64,000 nucleotides of DNA from Sphingopyxis sp. USTB-05 (GTDB taxonomy: Bacteria > Pseudomonadota > Alphaproteobacteria > Sphingomonadales > Sphingomonadaceae). The stretch lies in NCBI RefSeq assembly GCF_023822045.1, contig NZ_CP084712.1, forward strand, positions 1,178,001 to 1,242,000, read 5' to 3'. The translations under genes and the position numbers were made by a program. Of this stretch, positions 44,928-54,015 are shown in pieces. Each line of letters starts with the position of its first letter. Within the stretch, counting starts at the first letter, position 1. The notes under the pieces are model-generated. The model was not told the origin of the DNA. It saw nothing but the letters and a program-made list of their open reading frames with translations, and did not search any database.

Positions 44928-45464
44928 ATGGCGCGCTGGTACATCATTCACGCCTATTCGGGTTTCGAGAACAAGGTTCGCGATTCGGTGCTTTCCGAAG
45001 CCGAGCGCATGGGCCTCACCGATTTCGTCGAAGCGGTCGAAGTGCCGGTCGAAACCGTCACCGAGGTGAAGCGCGGCAAGAAGGTCCAGGCCGAGCGCAA
45101 ATTCTTCCCGGGCTATGTTCTCGCCAAGCTGACGATGACCGACGATGTCTATCACCTCGTGAAGAACACGCCGAAGGTCACCGGCTTCCTCGGCTCGATG
45201 GGCAAGCCGCAGGCGATCAGCGAAGCCGAAGCCGCGCGCATCCTGAACAGCAAGGAAGAGGCTGCGGCCCGTCCGAAGCAGGAAATCCGCGTCGACTACG
45301 AAATCGGCGATCAGGTCAAGGTGCTCGACGGTCCCTTCGCCAGCTTCAACGGGCTGGTCGAGGAACTCGATTTCGAAAAGGCGCGCGTCAAGGTGTCGGT
45401 GTCGATCTTCGGTCGCGCCACCCCGGTCGAGCTCGACTTCGAACAGGTCGAACGCTTCAAATAA
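44928..45464 (+). CDS. nusG: Transcription termination/antitermination factor NusG
   Basis: A 178-residue factor. The NGN domain starts ARWYIIHAYSGFENKV and has the FFPGYVLAKL strand. The KOW domain reads GDQVKVLDGPFASFNGLVEELD. Length and both domains are normal. It binds RNA polymerase and couples it to Rho or the ribosome. It follows secE and is separated from rplK by the tesB gene. Confidence 0.98.
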   Translation: MARWYIIHAYSGFENKVRDSVLSEAERMGLTDFVEAVEVPVETVTEVKRGKKVQAERKFFPGYVLAKLTMTDDVYHLVKNTPKVTGFLGSMGKPQAISEAEAARILNSKEEAAARPKQEIRVDYEIGDQVKVLDGPFASFNGLVEELDFEKARVKVSVSIFGRATPVELDFEQVERFK

Positions 45465-45517
45465 TATCGCGGGGCGCCTCCGATGGCGCCAGCGAAATCC
45501 ACTGAATGGAACGCGTC

Positions 45518-46447
45518 ATGAGCCTCACTCCCGAAGAGATGCAGGCTCGTGCCGCCCATGCGCGCGAAATCTACGCCAGCGTCGATCGCGAGCGGCTCGT
45601 CCGGCATATCGTCCATCTCTTCGATCTCGAAGCGGCGGACGAGCCCGACGAATTTACCTATCCCGCTTTCACCAAGCCGCGTCGCCAGCGCATTTTCGGC
45701 GGACAGGTGATCGCGCAGGCGATGGTCGCCGCAGCGCGCACCGTCGATCTCGGCAAGAGCGTCCATTCGCTTCACGCCTATTTCCTGCGTGGCGGCGACG
45801 AGGCAAAGCCGCTGCATTTCCGCGTCCATCGCGACTTCGACGGCCGCAGCTTTGCGAACCGGCGCGTCGTCGTGCGACAGGACGGCAAGGTGATCTTCAA
45901 CCTCACCGCCTCGTTCCAGGCGCCTGAAAAGGGCCTGTCGCATCAGATCCCGATGACGGGCATCCTGCCGCCCGAGGAATGCTGGGACTTTGCCGACTTC
46001 ATCGCGGTCGATCCCAAGATCAGCGACCGGCGCATCGAGCATATGGCGCGCATGCATCCGTTCGAGGTTCGTGCGGTCCGCCCGCCGCCGTCCGAAAAGG
46101 CGACGATGCAATATGAATGGTTCCGCATCTCCTCGCCCGTCGGCGACGACCCGCTGATCCACCGCGCGCTGCTTGCCTATGCATCGGACATGGGGCTGCT
46201 CTCGACGACGCTGCTGCCGCACGGGATGACCTGGGACACGCCCGGCCTGTTCTCGACCAGCCTCGACCATGCGATGTGGTTCCACGACGACATCCGCGTC
46301 GACGAATGGTTCGTATATGTCATGGACAGCGACTGGAGCGGCGGCGGACGCGGGATCAACCGCGGCCGCATCTATCGCCGCGACGGCACGCTGATCGCCT
46401 CGGCGGTGCAGGAAGGGCTGATCCGCTACGACCCGTCGGCGGAATAG
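45518..46447 (+). CDS. tesB: Acyl-CoA thioesterase II (TesB)
   Basis: A 309-residue double hot-dog thioesterase. QRIFGGQVIAQAMVAAARTV is the first hot-dog signature, and the second half carries SLDHAMWFHDDIRVDEWFVY, with the catalytic Asp. It cleaves medium and long acyl-CoAs. I use the ATG at 45518, with GGAA upstream; ATG 45506 is also in frame. It is placed between nusG and rplK, where most bacteria have no gene. Confidence 0.93.
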   Translation: MSLTPEEMQARAAHAREIYASVDRERLVRHIVHLFDLEAADEPDEFTYPAFTKPRRQRIFGGQVIAQAMVAAARTVDLGKSVHSLHAYFLRGGDEAKPLHFRVHRDFDGRSFANRRVVVRQDGKVIFNLTASFQAPEKGLSHQIPMTGILPPEECWDFADFIAVDPKISDRRIEHMARMHPFEVRAVRPPPSEKATMQYEWFRISSPVGDDPLIHRALLAYASDMGLLSTTLLPHGMTWDTPGLFSTSLDHAMWFHDDIRVDEWFVYVMDSDWSGGGRGINRGRIYRRDGTLIASAVQEGLIRYDPSAE

Positions 46448-46720
46448 CCGCGGTCCTATTTTGCGCCGCTGTGCTTCGATGACGGTGGCACAATCGGACC
46501 GCGATCGTGATTTGCGAGTGAAGTTAGGCAGTTTTCTGCGAATTTCTCGACTCGCCCCGCTGCTGCCCTTGCTTTTTTCTCCATGCGGAGGTAGGGGCGC
46601 CACTTCGCGTCAGATACGGGCGTGATTCCGCGCGGGAGGAAGGGGTGATGCCCTTCTGTTTGACCGCTAATTTTGAGGTCTGCCGGAAACGGCGGGCCGA
46701 CAGAAAGATAGGAGGCCATC

Positions 46721-47152
46721 ATGGCTAAGAAGATTAGCGGCTACATCAAGCTGCAGGTGCCCGCCGGCACCGCCAACCCCTCGCCGCCGCTCGGGCCGGC
46801 ACTGGGTCAGCGCGGCGTGAACATCATGGAATTCTGCAAGGCGTTCAACGCCGCGACCGACGGCATGGAAAAGGGTACGCCTACCCCGACCATCATCACC
46901 GTGTTCGCCGACAAGAGCTTTTCGTTCGTCACGAAAACGCCGCCGGCAACCTATCTGATCAAGAAGGCCGCGAACCTCAAGTCGGGTTCGAAGGAGCCGG
47001 GCAAGATCAGCGGTGGTAAGATCGCACGTTCGAAGCTCGCCGAAATCGCCGAGATCAAGATGAAGGATCTCAACGCGAACGACATCGAACAGGCAACGAA
47101 GATCATCGAGGGCAGCGCCCGCTCGATGGGCCTCGAAGTGACGGAGGGCTGA
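46721..47152 (+). CDS. rplK: 50S ribosomal protein L11
   Basis: A 143-residue protein. It begins [41 protein letters not shown], of which the [11 protein letters not shown] core is diagnostic. The C-terminal RNA-binding domain is complete. AGGAGG precedes the ATG. It forms the GTPase stalk base. It is 4 bp ahead of rplA. Confidence 0.98.
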   Translation: MAKKISGYIKLQVPAGTANPSPPLGPALGQRGVNIMEFCKAFNAATDGMEKGTPTPTIITVFADKSFSFVTKTPPATYLIKKAANLKSGSKEPGKISGGKIARSKLAEIAEIKMKDLNANDIEQATKIIEGSARSMGLEVTEG

Positions 47153-47156
47153 ACCG

Positions 47157-47855
47157 ATGGCAAAGCTGACCAAGAAGCAGAAGGCCCTCGAGGGCAAGGT
47201 TGATGCGCTGAAGCTGCACACCGTCGACGAAGCGCTGAAGACCGTTCGCGAACTGGCCTCGGCCAAGTTCGACGAAACGCTCGAAATCGCGATGAACCTC
47301 GGCGTCGATCCGCGCCACGCCGACCAGATGGTCCGCGGCGTCGTGACGCTGCCCGCCGGTACCGGCAAGGACGTCAAGGTTGCCGTGTTCGCACGCGGCG
47401 ACAACGCCGACAAGGCGCTGGCTGCTGGCGCCGACAAGGTCGGTGCCGAAGACCTGATGGAAGACATGCTCGCGGGTAACCTCGACTATGGCCGCGTCAT
47501 CGCGACGCCGGACATGATGGGCATCGTCGGCCGCCTCGGTAAGACGCTGGGTCCGAAGGGCCTGATGCCGAACCCGAAGCTGGGCACCGTGACCCCGAAC
47601 GTCGCCGAAGCCGTGAAGGCCGCCAAGGGCGGTCAGATCGAATTCCGCGTCGAAAAGGTCGGTATCATCCACGCTGGCCTCGGCAAGCTGTCGTTCGGCG
47701 AGGAAAAGCTTCGCCAGAACTTCGACGCTTTCGTCGATGCGATCGTCAAGGCCAAGCCGGCCGGCGCGAAGGGCAAATATGTCCGCAAGATCGCGCTGTC
47801 GTCGTCGATGGGTCCGGGTGTGAAGGTCGATACGGCCGACGTCACCGGCGCCTGA
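47157..47855 (+). CDS. rplA: 50S ribosomal protein L1
   Basis: A 232-residue two-domain protein with [21 protein letters not shown], the L1 signature. It normally also represses its own operon by binding mRNA. It ends the rplKA unit: a strong terminator starts 24 bp after its stop, so rplJL is not cotranscribed with it. Confidence 0.98.
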   Translation: MAKLTKKQKALEGKVDALKLHTVDEALKTVRELASAKFDETLEIAMNLGVDPRHADQMVRGVVTLPAGTGKDVKVAVFARGDNADKALAAGADKVGAEDLMEDMLAGNLDYGRVIATPDMMGIVGRLGKTLGPKGLMPNPKLGTVTPNVAEAVKAAKGGQIEFRVEKVGIIHAGLGKLSFGEEKLRQNFDAFVDAIVKAKPAGAKGKYVRKIALSSSMGPGVKVDTADVTGA

Positions 47856-47878
47856 TAGGCACGCACTGAATTAGGGAA

Positions 47879-47907
47879 GGGCCGGGGGAAACTCCGGCCC
47901 TTTTCTT
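47879..47907 (+). terminator. Rho-independent terminator of rplKA
   Basis: GGGCCGG (47879-47885) pairs with CCGGCCC (47894-47900) and is followed by TTTTCTT. It is placed 24 bp after the rplA stop. Confidence 0.85.
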
Positions 47908-47951
47908 ATGAGCGGTTATGGGGTGAGGAGTTGCCCTTCGGCCCCCACTTC

Positions 47952-48043
47952 CGTCATCCCGGGCTTGACCCGGGATCCCGCTTTTTTGACGCGCTCACTG
48001 ACTTCGACCTCAAGCGGGACCCCGGATCAAGTCCGGGGTGACG
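47952..48043. repeat. REP-like inverted repeat, family A, copy 1
   Basis: A 30-bp arm starting CGTCATCCCGGG (47952-47981) and a 30-bp arm ending CCGGGGTGACG (48014-48043) are imperfect inverted copies, each itself a hairpin around GGCTTGACC or GGATCAAGTCC. A second copy lies at 50164-50252. Such elements are frequent in sphingomonad intergenic DNA. Confidence 0.85.
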
Positions 48044-48125
48044 ATGATGGGGAGGTCCGCTTCCGGCCGGAAGCTGTCATTCCAATTTGCGAAACTCGAT
48101 CAAATATGCGCCGCCGACTGGCGTA

Positions 48126-48773
48126 TCATTCGCGAAGACCCCGCAGCGCCGCTCCCGCGGCAAACGGCCCGATGACCGTCAGCAGCAGGCTCGTCGCCGC
48201 CAGCAGCTTCACCGCACCGCGCCCCGACGGGTCCAGCATGCCGGCGCCGAAAATCAGCATCGGCACCGCGAGGGGAAGGACCAGCAGGCCGCCGATCGCG
48301 CTGCCGCCCTTGTGGTTCGCGGTCAACGAGGCGCTCAGGACGGCAAGCGACGCGAGCGCCGGAATGGCGATTGCGATCCCCGTCGCAAGCAGTGCGACAC
48401 GCGACGCGTCTTGCGCCAGCAGAGCCGAGGCAGGGAAGAGGGCGATCATGAGCGGCAAGCCGAAACCGATCGCGTGCGCGACGATTTTCACGGCTGCGAT
48501 CACCTCGTCGGCAAAACCGCGCACCGCAAGCTGGTCGAGGACGCCCATATCCTTGTCAGGGCGGATCAGCCGGTCGATCGGCAGGAGCGCCGCGAGCAGC
48601 GCGGCGACCCACACCATCCCGCCACCGGCGCGGCGCAGCAACGGTGCGTCGGGACCCACGGCGAACGGGAAGGCGGTCGCGACGAGCAGGAAGAAGAGCA
48701 CCGGCAACCACAGCGCCCCGCTGCCCCAAGCGCGCCTGAGGTCGCGCCAGAAAAGGGCAATGAGTGCGGTCAT
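48126..48773 (-). CDS. ccmB: Heme exporter protein CcmB
   Basis: A 215-residue membrane protein with six helices. DKDMGVLDQLAVRGFADE and GSAIGGLLVLPLAVPMLIFG are conserved CcmB stretches. With CcmA it forms an ABC unit used in cytochrome c maturation, for release of haem-loaded CcmE. It overlaps ccmA by 4 bp. ccmC and ccmE are not next to it here. Confidence 0.93.
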   Translation of the reverse strand: MTALIALFWRDLRRAWGSGALWLPVLFFLLVATAFPFAVGPDAPLLRRAGGGMVWVAALLAALLPIDRLIRPDKDMGVLDQLAVRGFADEVIAAVKIVAHAIGFGLPLMIALFPASALLAQDASRVALLATGIAIAIPALASLAVLSASLTANHKGGSAIGGLLVLPLAVPMLIFGAGMLDPSGRGAVKLLAATSLLLTVIGPFAAGAALRGLRE

Positions 48774-49354
48774 GCGAGCGCCCCCATATTGAGTTCGATG
48801 AGGTCCGGTACCCCGAGCGCGAAATGCGACGCGAGGAGAACGGCGCCGCCATTCGCGCGGTGTTTTGCTACCGCCGCGACAAGCCGGGCCTGCGCCGCGT
48901 CATCCATGCCGTTCGCGGGTTCGTCGAGCAGCCAGATCGGTGCGCCGCTGGCGATGACGCGCACCATCGCGGCGCGTTTGCGCTGACCGGTCGACAGCAT
49001 TGCAACCGGTACCTCGGCGAGCGGCGCCAGCGCCATCTCGTCCATCGCGCGGTCGACGCTATGGCCATCGACGGTGTCGACGCGCGCCCAGAAATCGAGT
49101 GCGCGGCGGAGCGGCAGTTCGGCGTCGAGCGCCGCCGCCTCGTCGATCAGCGCGACGCGTTCGCGGCGCAGGACGGTCCCCGCCGCTGGGCGCAGCAGTC
49201 CGGCGGCAAGGCGGATCAGGCTCGACTTGCCCGCGCCATTGGGACCGCGCAGCCACAGCGCGTCGCCGCGCTTCAGCACCAGCGACAAATTCTCGAACAG
49301 CAACCGGTCGCCGCGAATGCACGCCACGCTGTCCAGCCGCAGCAATTCGGTCAC
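48770..49354 (-). CDS. ccmA: Heme exporter ATP-binding protein CcmA
   Basis: A 194-residue ABC ATPase. Walker A is GPNGAGKSSLIRL, the signature is LSTGQRKRAAMVR and Walker B is PIWLLDEPANGMD. It is slightly shorter than most. The GTG start at 49354 overlaps the stop of the metallopeptidase gene by 4 bp. Powers the CcmB unit in cytochrome c maturation. Confidence 0.93.
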   Translation of the reverse strand: MTELLRLDSVACIRGDRLLFENLSLVLKRGDALWLRGPNGAGKSSLIRLAAGLLRPAAGTVLRRERVALIDEAAALDAELPLRRALDFWARVDTVDGHSVDRAMDEMALAPLAEVPVAMLSTGQRKRAAMVRVIASGAPIWLLDEPANGMDDAAQARLVAAVAKHRANGGAVLLASHFALGVPDLIELNMGALA

Positions 49355-49779
49355 GCCATATCTTCCAGCGCGTGCATGTCGTCGTCCGAAAAGCCGAAAT
49401 GATGCCCGATCTCGTGGATCAGCACATGGCGCACCAGCGTGTCGAGCCGCTCGCCGGTCTCGATCCATTCGACGAGGATCGGGATGCGATAGAGCGTGAC
49501 GCGATCGGGCATGCCGCCACTTTCGCCGATGCTGCGCTCGGTCAGCGGGCGGCCCTCGTACAGGCCGGTGAGGTCATAGGGATGCTCGATATCGAGCGAG
49601 GCCAGCATCTCGTCGTCGGCAAATTCCTCGATCGAAATCACCACATCCTCGATATGTGGCGCAAAGACCGCCGGCATCGTTGCCAGCGCTGCCTCGGCCA
49701 TTGCGAACAGCGCATCGGCGTCGGGCGGGCCGCCGGTCCAGCCGGCGGGCAAATCGGGAAGGGCAGGCTTGTCGCTCAT
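49351..49779 (-). CDS. Zincin-like metallopeptidase family protein (DUF1025 type)
   Basis: A 142-residue protein with HEIGHHFGFSDDDMHALE, an HExxH zinc site plus a downstream Asp-rich stretch. It has IPILVEWIETGERLDTLVRHVLIHE, the family's usual lead-in. Start ATG 49779. It is coupled to ccmA by a 4-bp overlap, a recurrent neighbour in this group. The natural substrate is unknown. Confidence 0.85.
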   Translation of the reverse strand: MSDKPALPDLPAGWTGGPPDADALFAMAEAALATMPAVFAPHIEDVVISIEEFADDEMLASLDIEHPYDLTGLYEGRPLTERSIGESGGMPDRVTLYRIPILVEWIETGERLDTLVRHVLIHEIGHHFGFSDDDMHALEDMA

Positions 49780-49830
49780 CGCGCCCTTCCTTATGGCGAG
49801 CGCGACACATTGACCAGCGGGAGATAAAAC

Positions 49831-50118
49831 ATGGTCCAGAAACTCGACGAAGACGCCCGCACCGCGCTGCTCGCCCGTTTTCCCGAATGGGCCCACGAAC
49901 CGGTGCGCGACGCGATCACCCGCCAGTTCAAATTCGATGATTTCGCGCAGGCGTTCGGCTTTATGGCGAGCGTGGCGATCATCGCCGAAAAGATGGACCA
50001 TCATCCCGAATGGTCGAACGTCTATAATCGCGTCGATATTTTGCTGACGACGCACGATGCCGACGGATTGTCGGAGCGCGACGCGAAACTCGCCGAGGCG
50101 ATCGAGGCGCTGGTCTGA
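49831..50118 (+). CDS. phhB: 4a-hydroxytetrahydrobiopterin dehydratase (PCD/DCoH)
   Basis: A 95-residue protein. [38 protein letters not shown] contains the conserved EKMDHHPEW core with catalytic histidines. It recycles the pterin cofactor of aromatic hydroxylases. It is divergent from the metallopeptidase gene with 51 bp between the starts. Confidence 0.95.
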   Translation: MVQKLDEDARTALLARFPEWAHEPVRDAITRQFKFDDFAQAFGFMASVAIIAEKMDHHPEWSNVYNRVDILLTTHDADGLSERDAKLAEAIEALV

Positions 50119-50163
50119 ACGCTGGCAAGGACGGCCGTCGACCGATTGCGACCCTCTCCATAT

Positions 50164-50252
50164 CGTCACCCCGGACTTGATCCGGGGTCCCGCTTGAAGT
50201 CGAAGGCGGTCGATGCGAGGAAGCGGGATCCCGGATCAAGTCCGGGATGACG
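50164..50252. repeat. REP-like inverted repeat, family A, copy 2
   Basis: Arms CGTCACCCCGG... (50164-50193) and ...CCGGGATGACG (50223-50252) match the copy at 47952-48043 closely. The two copies bracket the block ccmB-ccmA-metallopeptidase-phhB. Confidence 0.85.
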
Positions 50253-50290
50253 AGAGCGAAGAAACGACCGGAAACTAACGACGGTAATGT

Positions 50291-50376
50291 GTGCCCCGGC
50301 GAAGGCCGGGGTCCAGGGCGGCAATCCGCACAGCTCGGCTTTCCAGAGCCCTGGGCCCCGGCCTTCGCCGGGGTAC
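50291..50376. repeat. Inverted repeat, family B
   Basis: GTGCCCCGGCGAAGGCCGG... (50291-50319) and its inverted partner GCCCTGGGCCCCGGCCTTCG... (50348-50376) form a long imperfect hairpin; each arm is also a hairpin around CGAAGG/CCTTCG. Only one pair is seen in the window. Confidence 0.8.
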
Positions 50377-50789
50377 AACATAGTAGCAAACGTCCGCTCC
50401 CCACCCCAAACAGACATCGCCTCCAAAAAGGTCTTTCCTACATTATCCGGCCGTGCCAGCCTTCATCCGGCTCTTTCATTCGGTGAACAAAAAGGTGGTC
50501 GCTGCCTGGCTTACGGGTACGACCACGATCGGACGTGCCGCGCACATCAGCGCTCTACAACTTGCAAATCGGGGCGCTCATAGGACTGAACTTCCCTGAA
50601 CTTTGAAATATTGCGCGACCCTTGCGCCGATCCGATCCCGGATTCAGCCGGGCGATGGCCAAAGAGGGTAACGACAGCTCCCCACCCCAAACTGGCCGTC
50701 CATTTCTCCAACTGCGCGACTTGCGCTGCCGATCCGCGACCTTACAAGCAGCGGCCAGCACAGCATAATATCCCAGGGAGCCTCACCGC

Positions 50790-52190
50790 ATGACCGACAG
50801 CCTGTTTCGCCGCAAACCGATCGTTCCGGAACGGCGGGAGGGTGAGCAGGCACTCGCGCGGACGCTCGGCTGGCCGCACCTGATTGCGCTTGGCGTCGGG
50901 GCGATCGTCGGAACCGGCATCCTCACGCTGATCGGTGTCGGCGCCGACAAGGCTGGCCCCGCGGTCATCCTCTCCTTCGGCATTGCGGGCCTGATCTGCG
51001 CCTGCGCCGCACTCGCCTATGCCGAAATGGCGACGATGATCCCAGCCTCGGGCAGCGCCTATACCTATAGCTATGTCGTGATCGGCGAGTTGCTTGCGTG
51101 GATCGTCGGGTGGAGCCTGATCCTCGAATATTCGCTGGTGGTCAGCGCGGTCGCGGTTGGCTGGTCTGGCTACGCCGCGCCCTTGCTGGAAGCCTGGGCG
51201 GGCTTCCCGATGGCATTGATGCAGGGGCCGGAACTGGGCGGCATCGTCAACCTTCCGGCGATCGCCATCATCGCCGTCGTCGCGGGCCTGTTGCTCGTCG
51301 GTACGCGCGAAAGTGCGACGCTCAATGCGGTCCTTGTGCTGGTGAAGATCGTCGCGCTGGTCGTGTTCGTCGCGGTCGCGCTCCCGGCGTTCAACGCCGC
51401 TAATCTCGAACCCTTCAGCCCCTATGGCTTCCCCAAGCATATCGGGCCCGACGGCGTCGAGCGCGGCGTGATGGCGGCAGCGGCGATCATCTTTTTCGCC
51501 TTTTATGGCTTCGATGCGATTGCGACCGCGGCCGAGGAGGCGAAGAACCCCGACCGCGACCTGAAGATCGGGATTGTCGGGTCGATGTTCGCGTGCGTCG
51601 TCATCTATATCGGGGTTGCCGTCGCGGCGGTCGGGGCGGTCGCTTACACCCGTTTCGCCAACAGCCCCGAGCCGCTGGCGCTGATCCTGCGCGAACTCGG
51701 CAGCCCGCTTGCGGCGCAATATCTTGCTGTATCGGCGATCATCGCGCTGCCGACGGTGATCCTCGCATTCTTCTATGGCCAGAGCCGCATCTTCTTCACC
51801 ATGGCGCGTGACGGGTTGTTGCCCGCGAGCCTTGCCAAGCTGTCATCGCGCGGGACGCCGGTGCGGATCACCATCTTTACCGCGCTGGTCGTCGCGGTGC
51901 TTGCGGGCTTCATCCCACTCGGCGAACTCGCGGCGCTTGCCAACGCCGGAACGCTGGCGGCGTTCACGGCGGTGTCGATCTGCATGCTGATCATGCGTCG
52001 CCGCGCGCCCGATGCGCCGCGCACTTTCCGCACGCCCTTGCCGTGGGTGGTCGGTGGGATCGCGGTGCTCGGCTGCATCTATCTTTTCTTCAGCCTGCCG
52101 ATGCAGACCCAACTCTGGTTCCTGGTCTGGAACGTTGGCGGGCTCGGCGTCTATTTCCTCTACGCCCGCCGGAACGCCGTCGTCGGCTGA
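50790..52190 (+). CDS. Amino acid permease, APC family
   Basis: A 466-residue twelve-helix transporter. The unwound first helix reads GVGAIVGTGILTLIGVGADKAG, and FYGFDAIATAAEEAKNPDRDLKIG is the loop typical of cationic amino-acid transporters (CAT/YfnA group). ATG 50790 follows GGGAG. It stands alone between repeats and a terminator. Amino-acid uptake is likely; specificity is not readable. Confidence 0.92.
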   Translation: MTDSLFRRKPIVPERREGEQALARTLGWPHLIALGVGAIVGTGILTLIGVGADKAGPAVILSFGIAGLICACAALAYAEMATMIPASGSAYTYSYVVIGELLAWIVGWSLILEYSLVVSAVAVGWSGYAAPLLEAWAGFPMALMQGPELGGIVNLPAIAIIAVVAGLLLVGTRESATLNAVLVLVKIVALVVFVAVALPAFNAANLEPFSPYGFPKHIGPDGVERGVMAAAAIIFFAFYGFDAIATAAEEAKNPDRDLKIGIVGSMFACVVIYIGVAVAAVGAVAYTRFANSPEPLALILRELGSPLAAQYLAVSAIIALPTVILAFFYGQSRIFFTMARDGLLPASLAKLSSRGTPVRITIFTALVVAVLAGFIPLGELAALANAGTLAAFTAVSICMLIMRRRAPDAPRTFRTPLPWVVGGIAVLGCIYLFFSLPMQTQLWFLVWNVGGLGVYFLYARRNAVVG

Positions 52191-52210
52191 CCGGCCGCGC
52201 AATGAAGAAA

Positions 52211-52250
52211 GGCCCCGCTCCGACCGGGGAGGCGGAGCGGGGCCGAGTTT
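52211..52250. terminator. Bidirectional terminator
   Basis: GGCCCCGCTCCG (52211-52222) pairs exactly with CGGAGCGGGGCC (52233-52244) across a 10-nt loop; a T-run follows on the plus strand (GAGTTTT) and an A/T-run on the minus side (TTTCTTCATT). It separates the permease from the convergent XRE gene. Confidence 0.85.
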
Positions 52251-52265
52251 TACGCCGCGCTGTTT

Positions 52266-52475
52266 TCAGCTATCGGCTTCGAAGGTCAGCAAGTCGCCGG
52301 GCTGGCATTCCAGCTCGGTGCAGATCGCCTCGAGCGTCGAGAAACGGATCGCCTTTGCCTTGCCCGTTTTGAGGATCGACAGATTGGCGAGCGTGATGCC
52401 GATGCGGTCGGAGAGGTCGGTCAGCGTCATCCGCTTTGCGTGAAGCAGGTCGTCCAGCTTTACGACGATCGCCAT
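52266..52475 (-). CDS. Small XRE-family HTH regulator (YozG type)
   Basis: A 69-residue Cro/CI-type helix-turn-helix protein: LLHAKRMTLTDLSDRIGITLANLSILKTGK and the CQPGDLL ending are the YozG-like group. It shares one base with the DUF2975 gene, a pair seen in many genomes. It probably autoregulates the pair. Confidence 0.93.
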   Translation of the reverse strand: MAIVVKLDDLLHAKRMTLTDLSDRIGITLANLSILKTGKAKAIRFSTLEAICTELECQPGDLLTFEADS

Positions 52476-52999
52476 CAGACGGTCCCTTCCAGCTCGTCGC
52501 GCATCGCCGCGCCGCGTTCAAAGACCGCTGCAAGGACGAAGGCGAGCAGGATCGCGAGGAGGCCCTGCAGGTCGAGGCCGCCCATGTTGGCGAACGTGCT
52601 GGTCGATACCGCGATGTTGCTGGCCACCCAGCCGAGCGGGAAGGCGAGAAGCTGCGTTGCGACGAGCGCCCAGCCGATGCGGCGAAGGCGGAGGGCGTTG
52701 GTAGGAATGAAGGGGTCGCCCGCCGCGCTCGTAACGAGTGCCTGTAGTTGACGCAGAATGTAGACGGCGGCCGCAAGTATGGCTGCGAGGATTCCGAATA
52801 GCGCAAAGAGTTGCGGGCGCATCGTGTCGACGTCGATGAAGACGCTGTTGTTCTTCGCCTCTGCCGCGATGTCGGGCCACATCACGACCAGCGCGCCGCT
52901 TGACGCGACGATGACCAAAAGGGCGACCGCGACCAGCGCCAGCATCAGCCAGAGCAGGCCGCGGGTTACGCCCAGCAAGGTCGAATGATTGGTAGGCAT
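52475..52999 (-). CDS. DUF2975 membrane protein
   Basis: A 174-residue protein with four hydrophobic segments (about 13-38, 62-84, 107-128, 143-160). The motif ALVTSAAGDPFIPTNALRLRRIGW is the conserved DUF2975 loop (GDPF...N..RLR.I). Always beside a small XRE regulator, as here. The function of the family is unknown. Confidence 0.9.
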   Translation of the reverse strand: MPTNHSTLLGVTRGLLWLMLALVAVALLVIVASSGALVVMWPDIAAEAKNNSVFIDVDTMRPQLFALFGILAAILAAAVYILRQLQALVTSAAGDPFIPTNALRLRRIGWALVATQLLAFPLGWVASNIAVSTSTFANMGGLDLQGLLAILLAFVLAAVFERGAAMRDELEGTV

Positions 53000-53089
53000 A
53001 TCGTTCTCCGATAGGTTGATTATCGAAAAACGATAATTGGCCGTGAGCTGGCCGACAGCGCATCGCCGCCATGACGATGGGAAGGGGCC

Positions 53090-53410
53090 TCAGGCCGCCT
53101 GCCAATCGAATGCCAACGGCGCTTCGCGAAAGGCAAAGCGGTCCAGGTGCCTTGCGACGACGCCCTTCATCGCCTCGACATGCTCGTCGCTGCTGGCGTC
53201 GATGCGGACCGACAATGCGTCGGTGCCCGCGTCGAATGTCACGAGCGCGTCGCCTGCCCAGGTGGCGCCACGCGCATCCTTGGGGAAGGTCACGGTGCCA
53301 TGTTCGGGGGTGAACTCGACGGCAAGGTTATGCTGCCAGTGTTTGCAGAGCTGCTGGAGATATTTGCTCGCGTGCGCCGTGGGCGTATTTGCGATCACGC
53401 TCACCATCAC
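53090..53410 (-). CDS. DUF2218 domain protein
   Basis: A 106-residue protein. KYLQQLCKHWQHNLAVEF and the ending VARHLDRFAFREAPLAFDW match DUF2218, a domain also found attached to siderophore-interacting ferric reductases. It overlaps the padR gene by 4 bp. A part in iron or other metal handling is inferred from the domain and from the YqjI-like regulator upstream. Confidence 0.88.
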   Translation of the reverse strand: MMVSVIANTPTAHASKYLQQLCKHWQHNLAVEFTPEHGTVTFPKDARGATWAGDALVTFDAGTDALSVRIDASSDEHVEAMKGVVARHLDRFAFREAPLAFDWQAA

Positions 53411-54015
53411 AGGCGCTCGATCTTTTGCGCGGCCTCGTCGATCAGCGCGACGATATCGTGCAGTGTGTCACTATCGAGATCGCGGTCGCCTAGCCGGTTC
53501 ATCAGAACCTGCCGCAGATTGCCCATCGCGCGGCGGACCGACGCCGAGTCCGTGCGCTGCGTTTCTTCGCCCACCGCGGTCAGGCGGGCGAGAGCGGCCT
53601 CGACGATCTCGCTATTGGATTCGAGTTCGGTACGGCCGGCGTCGGTGATCGCGAACAGCTTTTTCGCGCTGTCGCTCTGCTGCGCTTCGATCAGGCCCAT
53701 GTCGTCGAGCATCGTCAGGGTCGGATAGATAACCCCGGGGCTCGGCGCATAGCTACCGCCGGTCAATTCCTCGATATGGCGGATCAGGTCGTAGCCGTGG
53801 CGTGGTTCGTCGGCGATCAGCTTGAGCAGTACGAGCCGCAGCTCGCCGCCGTCGAACATCCGCCGGCGTTCACCGCGCTCGCCTCGGCCGCCGCCGCCGC
53901 GACGGCCACCGCCGAAACCGTGGCCAAAGCCATGTCCGAACCCGCGACCACCGCGATGCATCGCGTGCCGTCCGCCGCAACCGCGGCCATCCATTCTTAC
54001 GTGAAAAATCATCAT
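53407..54015 (-). CDS. PadR-family regulator, YqjI-like with His/Gly-rich N-terminus
   Basis: A 202-residue regulator. Residues 1-55 are rich in Gly, Arg and His with a Cys (DGRGCGGRHAMHRGGRGFGH), a probable metal-binding tail. The PadR winged helix follows: GGELRLVLLKLIADEPRHGYDL and SYAPSPGVIYPTLTMLDDMG. E. coli YqjI has the same build and responds to nickel and iron to control a ferric reductase. The ATG at 54015 has AAGGA upstream. The reading frame stays open upstream into a GNAT gene. A perfect palindrome lies 31 bp before the start. Confidence 0.9.
   Translation of the reverse strand: MMIFHVRMDGRGCGGRHAMHRGGRGFGHGFGHGFGGGRRGGGGRGERGERRRMFDGGELRLVLLKLIADEPRHGYDLIRHIEELTGGSYAPSPGVIYPTLTMLDDMGLIEAQQSDSAKKLFAITDAGRTELESNSEIVEAALARLTAVGEETQRTDSASVRRAMGNLRQVLMNRLGDRDLDSDTLHDIVALIDEAAQKIERL

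Larger units (their letters stand above)
50119..50789. other. 671-bp non-coding stretch with several repeats
   Basis: No credible gene. It contains the second family A repeat (50164-50252), one family B inverted repeat (50291-50376) and a 16-bp direct repeat GCTCCCCACCCCAAAC at 50398-50413 and 50677-50692. The last 100 bp should hold the promoter of the permease gene, but I see no clear -35/-10 pair. Confidence 0.7.

Noticed and set aside
46456..46722. 88-residue minus-strand frame before rplK
   Set aside because: It starts over the rplK ribosome site, shows no motif and would read through the rplK promoter region. I treat it as chance.
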